From a virus: a stretch of 37,259 nt of DNA. Positions 1-7,587 of this stretch are shown piece after piece. How positions within the stretch are numbered: position 1 is the first letter of the stretch; every line of letters begins with the position of its first letter. The DNA lies in the IMG/VR virus record IMGVR_UViG_3300022602_004803, positions 1 to 37,259 of that record; one strand, written 5' to 3'. The notes under the pieces were generated by a model. The model did no database searches and had not been told where the DNA came from. It saw only the letters and a program-made list of their open reading frames with translations. Position numbers and translations under genes: made by a program.

Positions 1-345
1 ATGATTAAGCAAATAGGATTATTATCATTTTTATTACTTTTCTCTAAAGGCATTTATTCGCAAGTTGATAATGCCCACAGTTTAAAAGAGGGTATATATG
101 TTACCGAAAAAGAAGCTGCTACAAATTCCCCTTCAATTACTTCTTTTTTTAATTTTGACCCTCAATTTGGGATAATAGATGGTAAGGATACTGTCAGATT
201 TTGTGATTACATAAAATTGAATGAACCGACAGTAACCAGTAAAAAAATATTTGGATTTTCTAATGGAGAAGATATTTATCTAAGGATAAAAGAGTATGAA
301 ACAGATAAGGGGGGTAAAACAAATAGTATAATAATAATAAAGTAA
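1..345 (+). CDS. small exported protein, unknown function (phage or host)
   Basis: 114-residue ORF whose ATG is the first base of the window. The N-terminus is a type I signal peptide: Lys near the start, a Leu/Phe-rich core at about residues 6-14, and a likely cut at IYS|Q (residues 19-21). Gln becomes the first mature residue, as in many exported Bacteroidota proteins. The mature part, about 94 residues, is polar with beta-like stretches and ends in a run of Ile. I recognise no family. It lies outside the repressor, where a Mu-like genome normally ends, so it may be a host gene next to the insertion or a phage moron. The stop looks natural, but whether the start is the native one cannot be judged because no upstream sequence is present. 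Confidence 0.55.
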   Translation: MIKQIGLLSFLLLFSKGIYSQVDNAHSLKEGIYVTEKEAATNSPSITSFFNFDPQFGIIDGKDTVRFCDYIKLNEPTVTSKKIFGFSNGEDIYLRIKEYETDKGGKTNSIIIIK

Positions 346-378
346 AAAAAGTGCGAAAAATGCACAACCAGTGCGGGT

Positions 379-405
379 TTCAGCCGATTTGCGGTATAGG
401 CTGAA
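379..405. other. 7-bp inverted repeat in the possible left phage end
   Basis: TTCAGCC (379-385) pairs with GGCTGAA (399-405) around a 13-base loop, in the non-coding gap 346-454. The same gap holds several GTGC/GCAC words. It could be a terminator for the flanking genes (no clear T-run), or part of the left phage end where a Mu-type transposase would bind. I see no matching inverted copy at the right side of the window, so the assignment stays open. Confidence 0.3.
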
Positions 406-454
406 TTAAAACGAATCGTAATTGTAGTTTACATTTACTTCCATTATTGTTCCA

Positions 455-1321
455 TTATAGACCCGCTTTTTTCAATTTATGATCCATTATAGTTAACCGA
501 CCTTCTACATCTATTAACCTTTCATACATTTCTGAAGGTGATTTCATTATATGGCTTATGAATGCCACTGCGTACCATAGCTCCAGCACATCTGATGGCT
601 CTAGGATGATGTTTGGATAGTTGTATTTGTGTTCTACGTTGTCGCTCTTCAATATCAGTTTATTGTCTGTTTCAATGCGGTTTAAAACCCTTTTAACCAC
701 TATCCCATCTGCCTTACTAATGACCACATGAATACGGTCGTTCCTAATATTATCAAGGGTTTCAACCCATTTAGCAATGATTATATCGCCATCATTCAGC
801 GTGGGGTGCATGGATGCCCCTTTGACCTCAAACATCCTAAACGTGCCGTTGTTATAGCCCGGCAAACGGTATGCAGGAAGGGTTTGTATGAATGCCGTAT
901 CACCATAGCCGTTTAAGTATCCTGCCGCCGCCTTTACAGGCACTAATACCATATTTTCATCCCCACGGCTATCCACAGTTACTACTTTTGGAATTAAAGA
1001 CTTTTTGTCTTCATTTTCTACCGATTTATCCGAAAACTTGCCTGATAACTTGCCTGAAACCTTGCCTTTATTGTCCGAATTTAATACGCTTACTTTAGGT
1101 ACAAACCTTGCTTTTGATAAATCTTTAGACATTAAGTCTTCAAACGGAACCCCAAAATGTCCGATTATTTTTAAAATAATGTTTGCCTTTGGTTCGTTTT
1201 CCCCTATCTCATAGTTAGCATACGTTGAACGTGTCAAACCCAATGCCGTAGCTAATTGTGTTTGATTTTCCCCCTTTAATTCTCTGAGGTAAACCAAATT
1301 ATTTTTAAAAAAGTCGGACAT
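455..1321 (-). CDS. CI/LexA-like phage repressor with S24 autoprotease domain
   Basis: 288 residues from the ATG at 1321. Residues 1-65 are an HTH_3 (XRE) DNA-binding domain (TQLATALGLTRSTYANYE). Residues 125-275 form an S24 (LexA/CI) fold with nucleophile Ser170 (KGASMHPTL), general base Lys210 (VVKRVL) and a probable self-cleavage site Ala133-Gly134. The family represses lytic genes and cleaves itself when RecA filaments form after DNA damage. A longer frame starting at 1360 is possible, but it would begin inside the operator palindrome, so I prefer 1321. The linker (about 86-96) holds three SGK-like micro-repeats. The gene is divergent from the Cro-like and transposase genes, the normal immunity layout. 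Confidence 0.88.
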   Translation of the reverse strand: MSDFFKNNLVYLRELKGENQTQLATALGLTRSTYANYEIGENEPKANIILKIIGHFGVPFEDLMSKDLSKARFVPKVSVLNSDNKGKVSGKLSGKFSDKSVENEDKKSLIPKVVTVDSRGDENMVLVPVKAAAGYLNGYGDTAFIQTLPAYRLPGYNNGTFRMFEVKGASMHPTLNDGDIIIAKWVETLDNIRNDRIHVVISKADGIVVKRVLNRIETDNKLILKSDNVEHKYNYPNIILEPSDVLELWYAVAFISHIMKSPSEMYERLIDVEGRLTIMDHKLKKAGL

Positions 1322-1335
1322 TTTGAAAAATTTAT

Positions 1336-1367
1336 TTTGTATTGTCCGAATATCGGACATATATTTG
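1336..1367 (+). promoter_or_regulatory. early promoter, Bacteroidota type
   Basis: TTTG at 1336-1339 and TATATTTG at 1360-1367, spaced by 20 bases, fit the Bacteroidota -33 (TTTG) and -7 (TAnnTTTG) boxes. It points rightward, 38 bases before the Cro-like ATG at 1405, and would drive the early operon. The repressor operator fills the spacer, which implies repression by direct occlusion of RNA polymerase. Confidence 0.7.
1343..1359. promoter_or_regulatory. repressor/Cro operator palindrome
   Basis: TGTCCG-N5-CGGACA is a perfect 6+6 inverted repeat centred between the two promoter boxes. Extra half-sites CGGACA occur on both sides, at 1315-1320 and 1389-1394, a common pattern where a repressor and a Cro-like protein compete. 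Binding by either protein is inferred from position. Confidence 0.7.
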
Positions 1368-1404
1368 TACCGTTAAAGAGAACAAAAACGGACAATTCAA
1401 AAGT

Positions 1405-1608
1405 ATGAGAAAAAAAGTAGAAAGAGACACTATTAGGGCTGCAAGAATTAAGAAGGTGGCAGAATCATTAGGGAAAACACCCCGCTATATTAGGATGGTT
1501 CTTAATGGCGATAGGGAAAACAATCAGGTGCTACCGTTGATGATGGAGATACAGGAACGGGAGAATAAGCTATTGGAGGAAGTTAAAAAGCTAATACCAT
1601 TCGACTAA
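1405..1608 (+). CDS. Cro/Ner-like small HTH regulator
   Basis: 67 residues from the ATG at 1405. The N-terminus is Lys/Arg-rich. A helix-turn-helix-like stretch covers about residues 10-34 (IKKVAESLGKTPRYIRMVLNG). The C-terminal half is an acidic/basic amphipathic helix that could dimerise. It is the first rightward gene after the operator-promoter, divergent from the repressor: the place of Cro in lambda and Ner in Mu. The frame can be extended upstream to a TTG at 1342, but that would make the promoter coding, so the ATG is chosen. Function is inferred from the HTH-like pattern and position. Confidence 0.65.
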   Translation: MRKKVERDTIRAARIKKVAESLGKTPRYIRMVLNGDRENNQVLPLMMEIQERENKLLEEVKKLIPFD

Positions 1609-1624
1609 AAACAACAGAGAATAA

Positions 1625-1649
1625 CGCCTATTTTGGATAAAAATAGGCG
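1625..1649. other. perfect 10-bp hairpin in the transposase leader
   Basis: CGCCTATTTT (1625-1634) and AAAATAGGCG (1640-1649) form a perfect 10-bp stem with a 5-base loop, between the Cro-like stop and the transposase ATG. No T-run follows directly; a CTTTTT lies 22 bases further on. It could be an attenuator or RNA-stability element for transposase expression, or a DNA site for a regulator or the transposase (Mu carries its enhancer in this region). Confidence 0.5.
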
Positions 1650-1703
1650 AGAATCATAGGGGGGTTCGACCTTTTTACACTTGAAAACTTACAAAGTAGA
1701 AAA

Positions 1704-3803
1704 ATGAAGATAATAAACGATAAGCTGGTAATTGAAATGTCCGACATCAGAGTTGAAGGTGTCAATCTTAATATTCAAAGGATATATGAAGGTATTGCCA
1801 AAGAGTTCAAAACCCTTCCAGTTGTATTGGATGAAAAAGGAAACAAGTGTTTAGATTGGAAAGACCTTGGTGATACTTATAAGAAACCTATCACCGACTA
1901 CTACGGAGACCCTTACGACTACTATGCAAAGCAGCCTATACTTGCGATGCTGCCCGAAGTGCCACAGGATGCAAAGGATTTCTATTACGGGTACAGGTAT
2001 GGTGACGACAAGACCCTTCCGGTTGAACATATACAACAATGCCTACGCTACATCCAATGGCTTAGGCTCGTGGATGGCTTCATAAGTGACCCAAAGGTTA
2101 AAAGGGAAATCAAAAAGACACTTAACCTGCACATAGACAAGATTTCCGAGCATATCCGTGACCTGATGGTACTAGACCAGGAGAAGGGAAGAATTGGCGG
2201 CAAACATGCAACAAGCTGGCAGAAAATAACAATCAATACCCGCATATTGGATGGCAAGGCAACCACCAGCAACGGCAGGAAAGGTTACGAAGCCTTTATA
2301 TCGGCTGCTTATGGAAACAACAACGCTCTAAAAGTAACCGATGATACGGTCAAGCTACTGAATAACCTCTTCGTAAAACAATCCTACAAGCCAACCCCCA
2401 CACAAGTTGCACAACAATACCAAGCATTCAAGGCTGGCAAGATGGATATGGTGATGGACAGCACCGGGGAGGTGTTGAACCCTGAGGATTTCCCTGCCTT
2501 GTCTGACGAAGCTGTAAAACATTGGTTATCCAAGTGGGAAAATAAGGCACCAGCAGTTTCAGCACGTACAGGTAACAGGCAGTTGATGATAAACGAGTTG
2601 ATACCTAGCCATTCAAAGGTTCAACCATTGATGGCAGGTAGCAAAATAAGTATAGATGACAGGCAACCGCCTTTTGAATACGGCAAGAGCCAAAGGGTTT
2701 GGTTCTATATGGGAATCGACTTGGCGAGCGGTGCATGGACAGTTTGGGTATATGGCAAAACAAAAGAGGAACTGATACTTAACTTCTACAGACAGATGGT
2801 TCGCAACTATGCAGAGTGGGACTTGTGCCTACCACATGAGCTTGAGTGCGAGATGAGCCTTAATAGCCAATACCTCGACACACTGCTTTCGGAAGGTGCA
2901 ATGTTTAGCAAGGTTGTCTGCGAAGCCAACAATGCGAGGGCAAAGAGGATTGAAAGGTATTTCAGGGACTTGCGGTATGGCAACGAGAAGCTTGAGGACG
3001 GCTGGATACCACGTCCCTTCGCCAAAAGTGAAAGCAATAGGTCTGCACCAAAGAATGCTGACGATACAAAACAAAAGTTTGTCCCTTACGATACCATTAT
3101 TGAAAAGAGCATCGGTCACATAGCCGAGTGGAACAATAGCGAACACCCAAAGCACCCCGGCAAGAGCCGTTGGGAAGTATTCATGACGATGCAGAACCCA
3201 AACCTTCAACCCATCAACTGGCGTGGTATCCTTCCTTACATAGGTTTCAGCACCCGCACTTCTGTAAAAGCCGGGCAACTGAAGCTACAAGGCTGTGACT
3301 GGCTCTTGGGAAGCGGTAGCAGGGTAAGCACAGGTGGGGAATTGATAAACTACCTAAGAATGGTAAACGACCGTGAGGTGATATGCCATTGGCTTGATGC
3401 AAACGATGGCTCTGTATTGAAAGCCCACGTATGCACCACGGACGGACGCTATATCTGCGAAGCCATCAAGAAACCAGCCTACAACACCGCATCAATAGAA
3501 CAAACCGATGCCGACAGGGAAGCAAGGGTAATACTTAGCAAATATGTGGCAACGGTAACAGGCTTTATCAACACCGAGAAGAGGCAATATGAGGGCGTGA
3601 CCACAATAGACAACAGTGAGAAGTTTGTCCCTAAGATAAAATTCGTAGTACCGGGTACTAAAGTAGTCGCAACCGTGACTACAACGGAGCATGAGCCTGA
3701 AAATTTGGGCAATGCCTTTGACGAACCCGAATACATCATTCCAGCAACCAACAATAACAATGTCCCTAGCTGGAGGAGACAATTTTTAAAAGGTAACAAT
3801 TAA
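1704..3803 (+). CDS. MuA-like DDE transposase
   Basis: 699 residues, close to the 663 of Mu A. It cuts phage ends and joins them to target DNA for integration and replicative transposition. The catalytic core starts with Asp339 in YMGIDLASG. The acidic PHELECEMSLN (Glu381/Glu383) lies where the second catalytic Asp of Mu A is expected, so that residue is uncertain. The final Glu is Glu417 in NARAKRIERYFR. A C-terminal Mu-type domain follows (about 490-560, SRWEVF...GCDWLLG). The N-terminal 300 residues should hold the end- and enhancer-binding domains but are not individually recognisable. It precedes the MuB-like gene by three bases, as expected for the A-B pair. Confidence 0.9.
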   Translation: MKIINDKLVIEMSDIRVEGVNLNIQRIYEGIAKEFKTLPVVLDEKGNKCLDWKDLGDTYKKPITDYYGDPYDYYAKQPILAMLPEVPQDAKDFYYGYRYGDDKTLPVEHIQQCLRYIQWLRLVDGFISDPKVKREIKKTLNLHIDKISEHIRDLMVLDQEKGRIGGKHATSWQKITINTRILDGKATTSNGRKGYEAFISAAYGNNNALKVTDDTVKLLNNLFVKQSYKPTPTQVAQQYQAFKAGKMDMVMDSTGEVLNPEDFPALSDEAVKHWLSKWENKAPAVSARTGNRQLMINELIPSHSKVQPLMAGSKISIDDRQPPFEYGKSQRVWFYMGIDLASGAWTVWVYGKTKEELILNFYRQMVRNYAEWDLCLPHELECEMSLNSQYLDTLLSEGAMFSKVVCEANNARAKRIERYFRDLRYGNEKLEDGWIPRPFAKSESNRSAPKNADDTKQKFVPYDTIIEKSIGHIAEWNNSEHPKHPGKSRWEVFMTMQNPNLQPINWRGILPYIGFSTRTSVKAGQLKLQGCDWLLGSGSRVSTGGELINYLRMVNDREVICHWLDANDGSVLKAHVCTTDGRYICEAIKKPAYNTASIEQTDADREARVILSKYVATVTGFINTEKRQYEGVTTIDNSEKFVPKIKFVVPGTKVVATVTTTEHEPENLGNAFDEPEYIIPATNNNNVPSWRRQFLKGNN

Positions 3804-3806
3804 ATT

Positions 3807-4703
3807 ATGCAACTGAGTAAGGAATTCAAACAAGCTGTTTTGTCAGCACTCGAAGCCGACCGTAGGAACTATGGTGGCAACGACACCGCCTTTGCAAAAA
3901 AGTGGGGTATCAACAACGCAGTATATAGCCGACTCAAAAACGGTGAGACCGAAGGGTTGTTGAAGGAAGGACAATGGTTGAGCATCGGCAGGGAACTACA
4001 GGTAAGCCTCACCTCCAAGAAGTGGAACGTGGCAAGAACCAAAGTTTACGCCGACATCGAGGACAACCTTCAGTTCTGCAAGCAGTTCAGCAAGAGCATG
4101 TTGCTGGTTGACGATACGGCAATAGGCAAAACATTCTGTAGCCGCCATATCATCCGGGGGATGCGCAATACCTTCTACATTGATTGCAGTGAAAGCAAGA
4201 CCAAGCAACTGTTCATCCGCACACTTGCCAAGACCATCGGCGTGGACAATACAGGAAAATACAGCGAGGTAAAAGCCAACTTGAAATACTATTTAAAGCA
4301 GCTTGAAAAGCCATTGATAGTGCTTGACGAGGCTGGCGACTTGGATTACCCTGCCTTCTTGGAACTAAAGGAACTGTGGAATGCTACCGAAGGAGTCTGC
4401 GGTTATTACCTGATGGGTGCAGACGGCTTGGAAGCCAAGATATACAGTGGCATTGCCTGTAAGAAGGTTGGCTACCGTGAGATATTCAGCAGGTTCAATA
4501 ATCAGTTCATTCATATAGTGCCGAGGGTACTGGGCGAAAGGGTAGAGTTCTACAAGGGATTGATTGCCGATGTATTGACCGTAAACGCCTCAAATAAGGC
4601 GATTGTTCCGAGTTTGGTAAAGCAGTGCATGAGTAATGACGATAGGGGCAATATTGGCGGCTTACGCAGGGCAGAAACACTATTGTTAATCAGTGAAAAT
4701 TAA
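3807..4703 (+). CDS. MuB-like AAA+ ATPase, transposition target selector
   Basis: 298 residues (Mu B is 312). Residues 1-70 form a DNA-binding N-domain (NDTAFAKKWGINNAVYSRLK). The ATPase core has Walker A VDDTAIGKT at 101-109, with Asp instead of the usual first Gly, and Walker B IVLDEAGD at 171-178. In Mu, B binds target DNA as an ATP-dependent filament, delivers it to MuA and provides target immunity. It follows the transposase directly and was probably translated with it. The altered first P-loop position recalls relatives in Bacteroidota, from memory, and is probably a family trait rather than damage. Confidence 0.88.
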   Translation: MQLSKEFKQAVLSALEADRRNYGGNDTAFAKKWGINNAVYSRLKNGETEGLLKEGQWLSIGRELQVSLTSKKWNVARTKVYADIEDNLQFCKQFSKSMLLVDDTAIGKTFCSRHIIRGMRNTFYIDCSESKTKQLFIRTLAKTIGVDNTGKYSEVKANLKYYLKQLEKPLIVLDEAGDLDYPAFLELKELWNATEGVCGYYLMGADGLEAKIYSGIACKKVGYREIFSRFNNQFIHIVPRVLGERVEFYKGLIADVLTVNASNKAIVPSLVKQCMSNDDRGNIGGLRRAETLLLISEN

Positions 4704-4708
4704 GTGAT

Positions 4709-4966
4709 ATGGATGATTATGCTCAAATGGAAAGTAGCCAAAGGCAGTGGAATGATAATCATTTGTTCCAGCAGGAGTTGGAGGTTGTGCATGAAAAGCA
4801 GTTATACAATCTCTTCGCAATGCTTAGGCCAAAAGTTACCAGGGATGGCAATAAATACTGCGTTTTGTATGACAACAATTTACAGGACGGTATCGCAGGA
4901 TTTGGCGATACAATTCATCTCGCAATATTGGATTTCAATCAACAATTTCATACCCCGATAAAATAA
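4709..4966 (+). CDS. conserved small phage protein, unknown
   Basis: 85 residues from the ATG at 4709, five bases after the MuB-like stop. Acidic and Gln-rich N-terminus, then a compact C-terminal half (YCVLYDNNLQDGIAGFGDTI). A competing frame of equal length (4704-4961, GTG start) gives a Trp/Met/Cys-rich protein of unlikely composition and is dismissed. Similar small proteins sit after MuB in other Bacteroidota transposable phages as far as I recall; no function is known to me. Confidence 0.65.
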   Translation: MDDYAQMESSQRQWNDNHLFQQELEVVHEKQLYNLFAMLRPKVTRDGNKYCVLYDNNLQDGIAGFGDTIHLAILDFNQQFHTPIK

Positions 4967-4971
4967 GCATC

Positions 4972-5391
4972 ATGAAAAGAATTTCCCACATCGAAGCCCA
5001 GAAGGCGAAAGCCCAACACCTGAAAGAGCAAGTATGCCAATTGCTCGGATGCACTGAGGAGCAGTACTGCCAGTATCAGTTAAAAGAGGGTAGGATGTTT
5101 CTACAGAGCTACATCAGTAAGTCTCCCTCGGAAGTCGATGAAATATTGGCTACAAGAGCCTACTGGGCTTGGTGGCGCAACCATTGGATGCAACGTGACG
5201 AGTGTTTCATTGCGATGCAACCAGAGATGCTGCCCGGATTGAGCCGTAAGAACCTCTACAACACACTCAACGACTACCGTGGCTTGCTGAACGAGATACA
5301 CCCAAGCAAGCAGGTGTTGGAGATGAGCTACACAGACATGATGGACAAAGTATTCCGTGAAATAAAAGAAAACGAAGATGCAAGCAAATAA
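4972..5391 (+). CDS. hypothetical early protein
   Basis: 139 residues, mostly alpha-helical by composition, with Gln-rich and Trp-rich segments (AYWAWWRNHWMQRDE at about 62-76). No signal peptide, membrane segment or motif that I recognise. The start is the ATG at 4972, five bases after the previous stop, and the 3' end overlaps the next gene by 14 bases, so it belongs to the early operon. It may be a DNA-replication helper by position only. Confidence 0.65.
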   Translation: MKRISHIEAQKAKAQHLKEQVCQLLGCTEEQYCQYQLKEGRMFLQSYISKSPSEVDEILATRAYWAWWRNHWMQRDECFIAMQPEMLPGLSRKNLYNTLNDYRGLLNEIHPSKQVLEMSYTDMMDKVFREIKENEDASK

Positions 5392-5800
5392 CATTGTCAA
5401 CCCAACTGTCCAAAGTATCATCAGCGGGGCGGAGGAGCGTATTTACGACATGACAGGAATGTCGGTTAAGTTGGTTATTGAACCCAAATACGCCGAAGCC
5501 GAATTCCTTCCAAGGCTGGCAAAGGCACTCACTGATATTTGGGATATACCTATGGATACCCTTAAAATGAAAGTGAGGTTTAGGGAGGTGGTAACTTACA
5601 AACAGATATTCTGCATGATTGCTAGGCAGAAACACAACCTATGCACTTTTCAAAGTATCACTACCTACCTCAATTATAGTGACCATACCACTGCGATGTG
5701 TTCATTACAGGTTGGTAATGATATGCTCAAAACAAAAGATGCCTATTTCATGGCTTTTTATGAACCCGTTAAACACTTATTCGATGGCATTGATAGTTAA
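5378..5800 (+). CDS. DnaA domain IV-like DNA-binding protein
   Basis: 140 residues. The C-terminal half (about 70-135) resembles the helix-turn-helix domain IV of DnaA, which reads DnaA boxes: a helix VVTYKQIFCMIARQ, then SITTYLNYSDHTTAMCSL, matching the (R/S)DHTTV signature of DnaA recognition helices. There is no AAA+ module and no P-loop, so it cannot act as an initiator ATPase by itself. It overlaps the neighbours at both ends, so it is co-translated within the early operon. Possible roles are recruiting the host replication machinery, binding DnaA boxes as a competitor, or gene regulation. Family similarity is from motif reading only. Confidence 0.6.
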   Translation: MQANNIVNPTVQSIISGAEERIYDMTGMSVKLVIEPKYAEAEFLPRLAKALTDIWDIPMDTLKMKVRFREVVTYKQIFCMIARQKHNLCTFQSITTYLNYSDHTTAMCSLQVGNDMLKTKDAYFMAFYEPVKHLFDGIDS

Positions 5801-6107
5801 GCAATTCAAATTCAAGATAAATAGGGATGTGGCGGACACCATCCGTAAGGTCATAGATGAAACGTTGGAAAAAGGCAACGTTCAGGACGACAACGACAGG
5901 CTGCTTTTTGCGGCACTTGCCGAGGTGAGCCACCTTCTGTATATGAAGCTCGGCAAGGGGATAATGGAATTAAAACTGACCCTTACACCCACCCAAGCGA
6001 TAGCCCTTCGATTGTTCTACTTCGACTACATCAACGACTTCACAAGCTATGCTGGCAATAAGCTGTTCAGTCTTTCCAACAAGATTGCCAAGGAGATGGG
6101 CATATAA
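5784..6107 (+). CDS. hypothetical early protein
   Basis: 107 residues from the ATG at 5784, which overlaps the end of the previous gene by 17 bases. An upstream extension to 5619 would lie wholly over the DnaA-like gene and is rejected. The protein looks helical with a basic start and a Phe/Tyr/Leu-rich C-terminal part (ALRLFYFDYINDF). No motif recognised. Translational coupling with the neighbours suggests a shared early function. Confidence 0.6.
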   Translation: MALIVKQFKFKINRDVADTIRKVIDETLEKGNVQDDNDRLLFAALAEVSHLLYMKLGKGIMELKLTLTPTQAIALRLFYFDYINDFTSYAGNKLFSLSNKIAKEMGI

Positions 6108-6135
6108 TTCAGTCAACAATTAAAATAGAGATAAA

Positions 6136-6756
6136 ATGGTAAAAAGTACAATCAAGTCCCAAATAAAAGAAAAGGTATGGGTGGACGAAACAAATCAGGG
6201 GATACCAGTAAACAGGATACTCCCATTGGAAAAGATGAAGGAGCGCACGGCTTTTCAGTGCGCAAAAGAAGCGTTGGACATACATAACAGGTTGTCGAGC
6301 TTCAAGGAAAAGATAGCTGCCGAGTGCAATGCCATCTACACTGAGGCAATGAAGGATGCCAAGATTGGCAAGGGGAACTTCACCTTCTTCAACTTCGATG
6401 GCAGCATTAAGATTGAGACCCAAGTGAACGAGTTGATAACCTTCGACTCCATCCAAATAGAAAAGGCAAAGCAGAAGCTGATGGAGTTGGTCGGGGAGAG
6501 CATCAGTGCCGACAAGGAGTTCATCAAGGAGTTGGTGATGAGTGCCTTCCAAACCAGCAAGGGGCAATTGGACACGAAGCGTGTATTGGGCTTGAAAAAA
6601 CACGCCAAGCGTATCAAGGACGAGCGTTATCACGAGGCAATGGCTTTGATTGACGAATCCGTCAGGAAGCCTAGCAGCAAGACTTATTTCAGGGTGTGGC
6701 TTCGGAATGCACAAGGTCAGTATGAGTCCATTGATTTAAATTTCTCAAGCATATAA
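6136..6756 (+). CDS. DUF3164 family protein
   Basis: 206 residues with the character of the DUF3164 family common in Mu-like phages: a start with VWVDETNQGIPV, a central helical region (SSFKEKIAAECNAIY), a GNFTFFNFDGSIKIE strand segment, and a Lys-rich C-terminus ending in a KTYFRVW strand. The family usually lies between the transposition genes and the Mor/C region, as here. Its biochemical role is not known to me; a DNA or nucleoid association is only a guess. Confidence 0.75.
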   Translation: MVKSTIKSQIKEKVWVDETNQGIPVNRILPLEKMKERTAFQCAKEALDIHNRLSSFKEKIAAECNAIYTEAMKDAKIGKGNFTFFNFDGSIKIETQVNELITFDSIQIEKAKQKLMELVGESISADKEFIKELVMSAFQTSKGQLDTKRVLGLKKHAKRIKDERYHEAMALIDESVRKPSSKTYFRVWLRNAQGQYESIDLNFSSI

Positions 6757-6901
6757 ACAACTATGGGGTTTTCCATCCCTTGAAGCACAGCCCTTGGCTT
6801 GGGTCAGACATAGTCAATCTGCTTTTGGTTCTCATAGTTGATTCGTTTCATGCCATAAGATTGACAAGGGAGTGGCTACTACTGGAGTGTGGCAAGATTT
6901 A

Positions 6902-6925
6902 GGGGACGGAGTCAGTGCCGTCCCC
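6902..6925 (+). terminator. GC-rich hairpin in a 198-bp gap
   Basis: GGGGACGG (6902-6909) pairs perfectly with CCGTCCCC (6918-6925) around an 8-base loop, followed by CATTTTAAAAC. It is terminator-like but the T-run is interrupted. The gap 6757-6954 has no convincing ORF. The hairpin sits 29 bases before the HD-protein ATG, so partial termination or 5' mRNA protection are both possible. Confidence 0.5.
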
Positions 6926-6954
6926 CATTTTAAAACAACTTTAAATTCTCATTT

Positions 6955-7560
6955 ATGACAAATACTTTCCACCCGGTTGAACAATGCAATGATGGAGTTA
7001 TAAATACCTCTTCAGGGATTGTGGTAGACCTAAAGAACCCTACCACCGATATGATAGACATAAAGGACATTGCCACCAGCCTTAGTAAGATATGCCGCTT
7101 TGGCGGTCATACAAACAGGTTCTACAGCGTTGCGCAGCACAGCGTATTGGTAAGCCACCTTATGAAGGAAGGCGAAGGCACTTATGAACTGGAGGCATTG
7201 ATGCACGATGCCAGCGAAGCCTACCTCGGCGATATGGTGAAACCCCTGAAAGTGATACTCGGCAACAATTACAAATGGCTGGAAGGCAAGTTTGAAAACG
7301 TTATTGCCAAAAAGTTTGACCTGCGCCAAAGCCTTGACGTTGAGAAGCTTGTACACAAATACGATGTGCAAGCCCTGCACCTTGAGCATGAGGCATTCCA
7401 AAAAGGAAACCACGTGCCTTTGATACTTGCCTTTGATAGGCTGGGGATTTACACTGGTCACATCAACTGGGACTGCCATGAGGCAAAGCGTTATTTCCTT
7501 GTGTGCTTTGCGGAATGCTTGGGCATAAGGGAGCATAAGAATGCGGCAATGGTATCATAG
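6955..7560 (+). CDS. HD-domain phosphohydrolase (YfbR-like nucleotidase)
   Basis: 201 residues. The HD metal site is complete: His62 (VAQHSVLVS), His84-Asp85 (LMHDASEAYLGD) and Asp137 (VHKYDVQ), with Glu88 and Asp93 in the usual second-shell positions. The size and motif spacing fit YfbR-type 5'-deoxynucleotidases, which release nucleosides from dNMPs, and phage relatives that trim nucleotide pools. It could adjust nucleotide pools during replication. Some related phage enzymes remove dATP in 2-aminoadenine phages, but no PurZ-like gene is present, so that role is unlikely here. Preceded by an A/T-rich leader typical of Bacteroidota. Confidence 0.8.
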   Translation: MTNTFHPVEQCNDGVINTSSGIVVDLKNPTTDMIDIKDIATSLSKICRFGGHTNRFYSVAQHSVLVSHLMKEGEGTYELEALMHDASEAYLGDMVKPLKVILGNNYKWLEGKFENVIAKKFDLRQSLDVEKLVHKYDVQALHLEHEAFQKGNHVPLILAFDRLGIYTGHINWDCHEAKRYFLVCFAECLGIREHKNAAMVS

Positions 7561-7587
7561 TGGGTTCACGAAAAAACAACGGCAGGG

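Noticed and set aside
1342-1404. N-terminal extension of the Cro-like gene from a TTG start
   Set aside because: It would cover the operator and promoter; the ATG at 1405 gives a normal small HTH protein.
4704-4961. Alternative 85-residue frame from GTG
   Set aside because: Composition is implausible (Trp/Met/Ile/Cys-rich); the overlapping ATG frame at 4709 reads like a soluble phage protein.
6109-6714. 201-residue leftward ORF opposite the DUF3164 gene
   Set aside because: Shadow frame; the rightward product fits a known phage family and the operon direction.
6955-7560. Z-genome (2-aminoadenine) pathway based on the HD nucleotidase
   Set aside because: No PurZ/adenylosuccinate synthetase-like gene or dedicated polymerase in the window.
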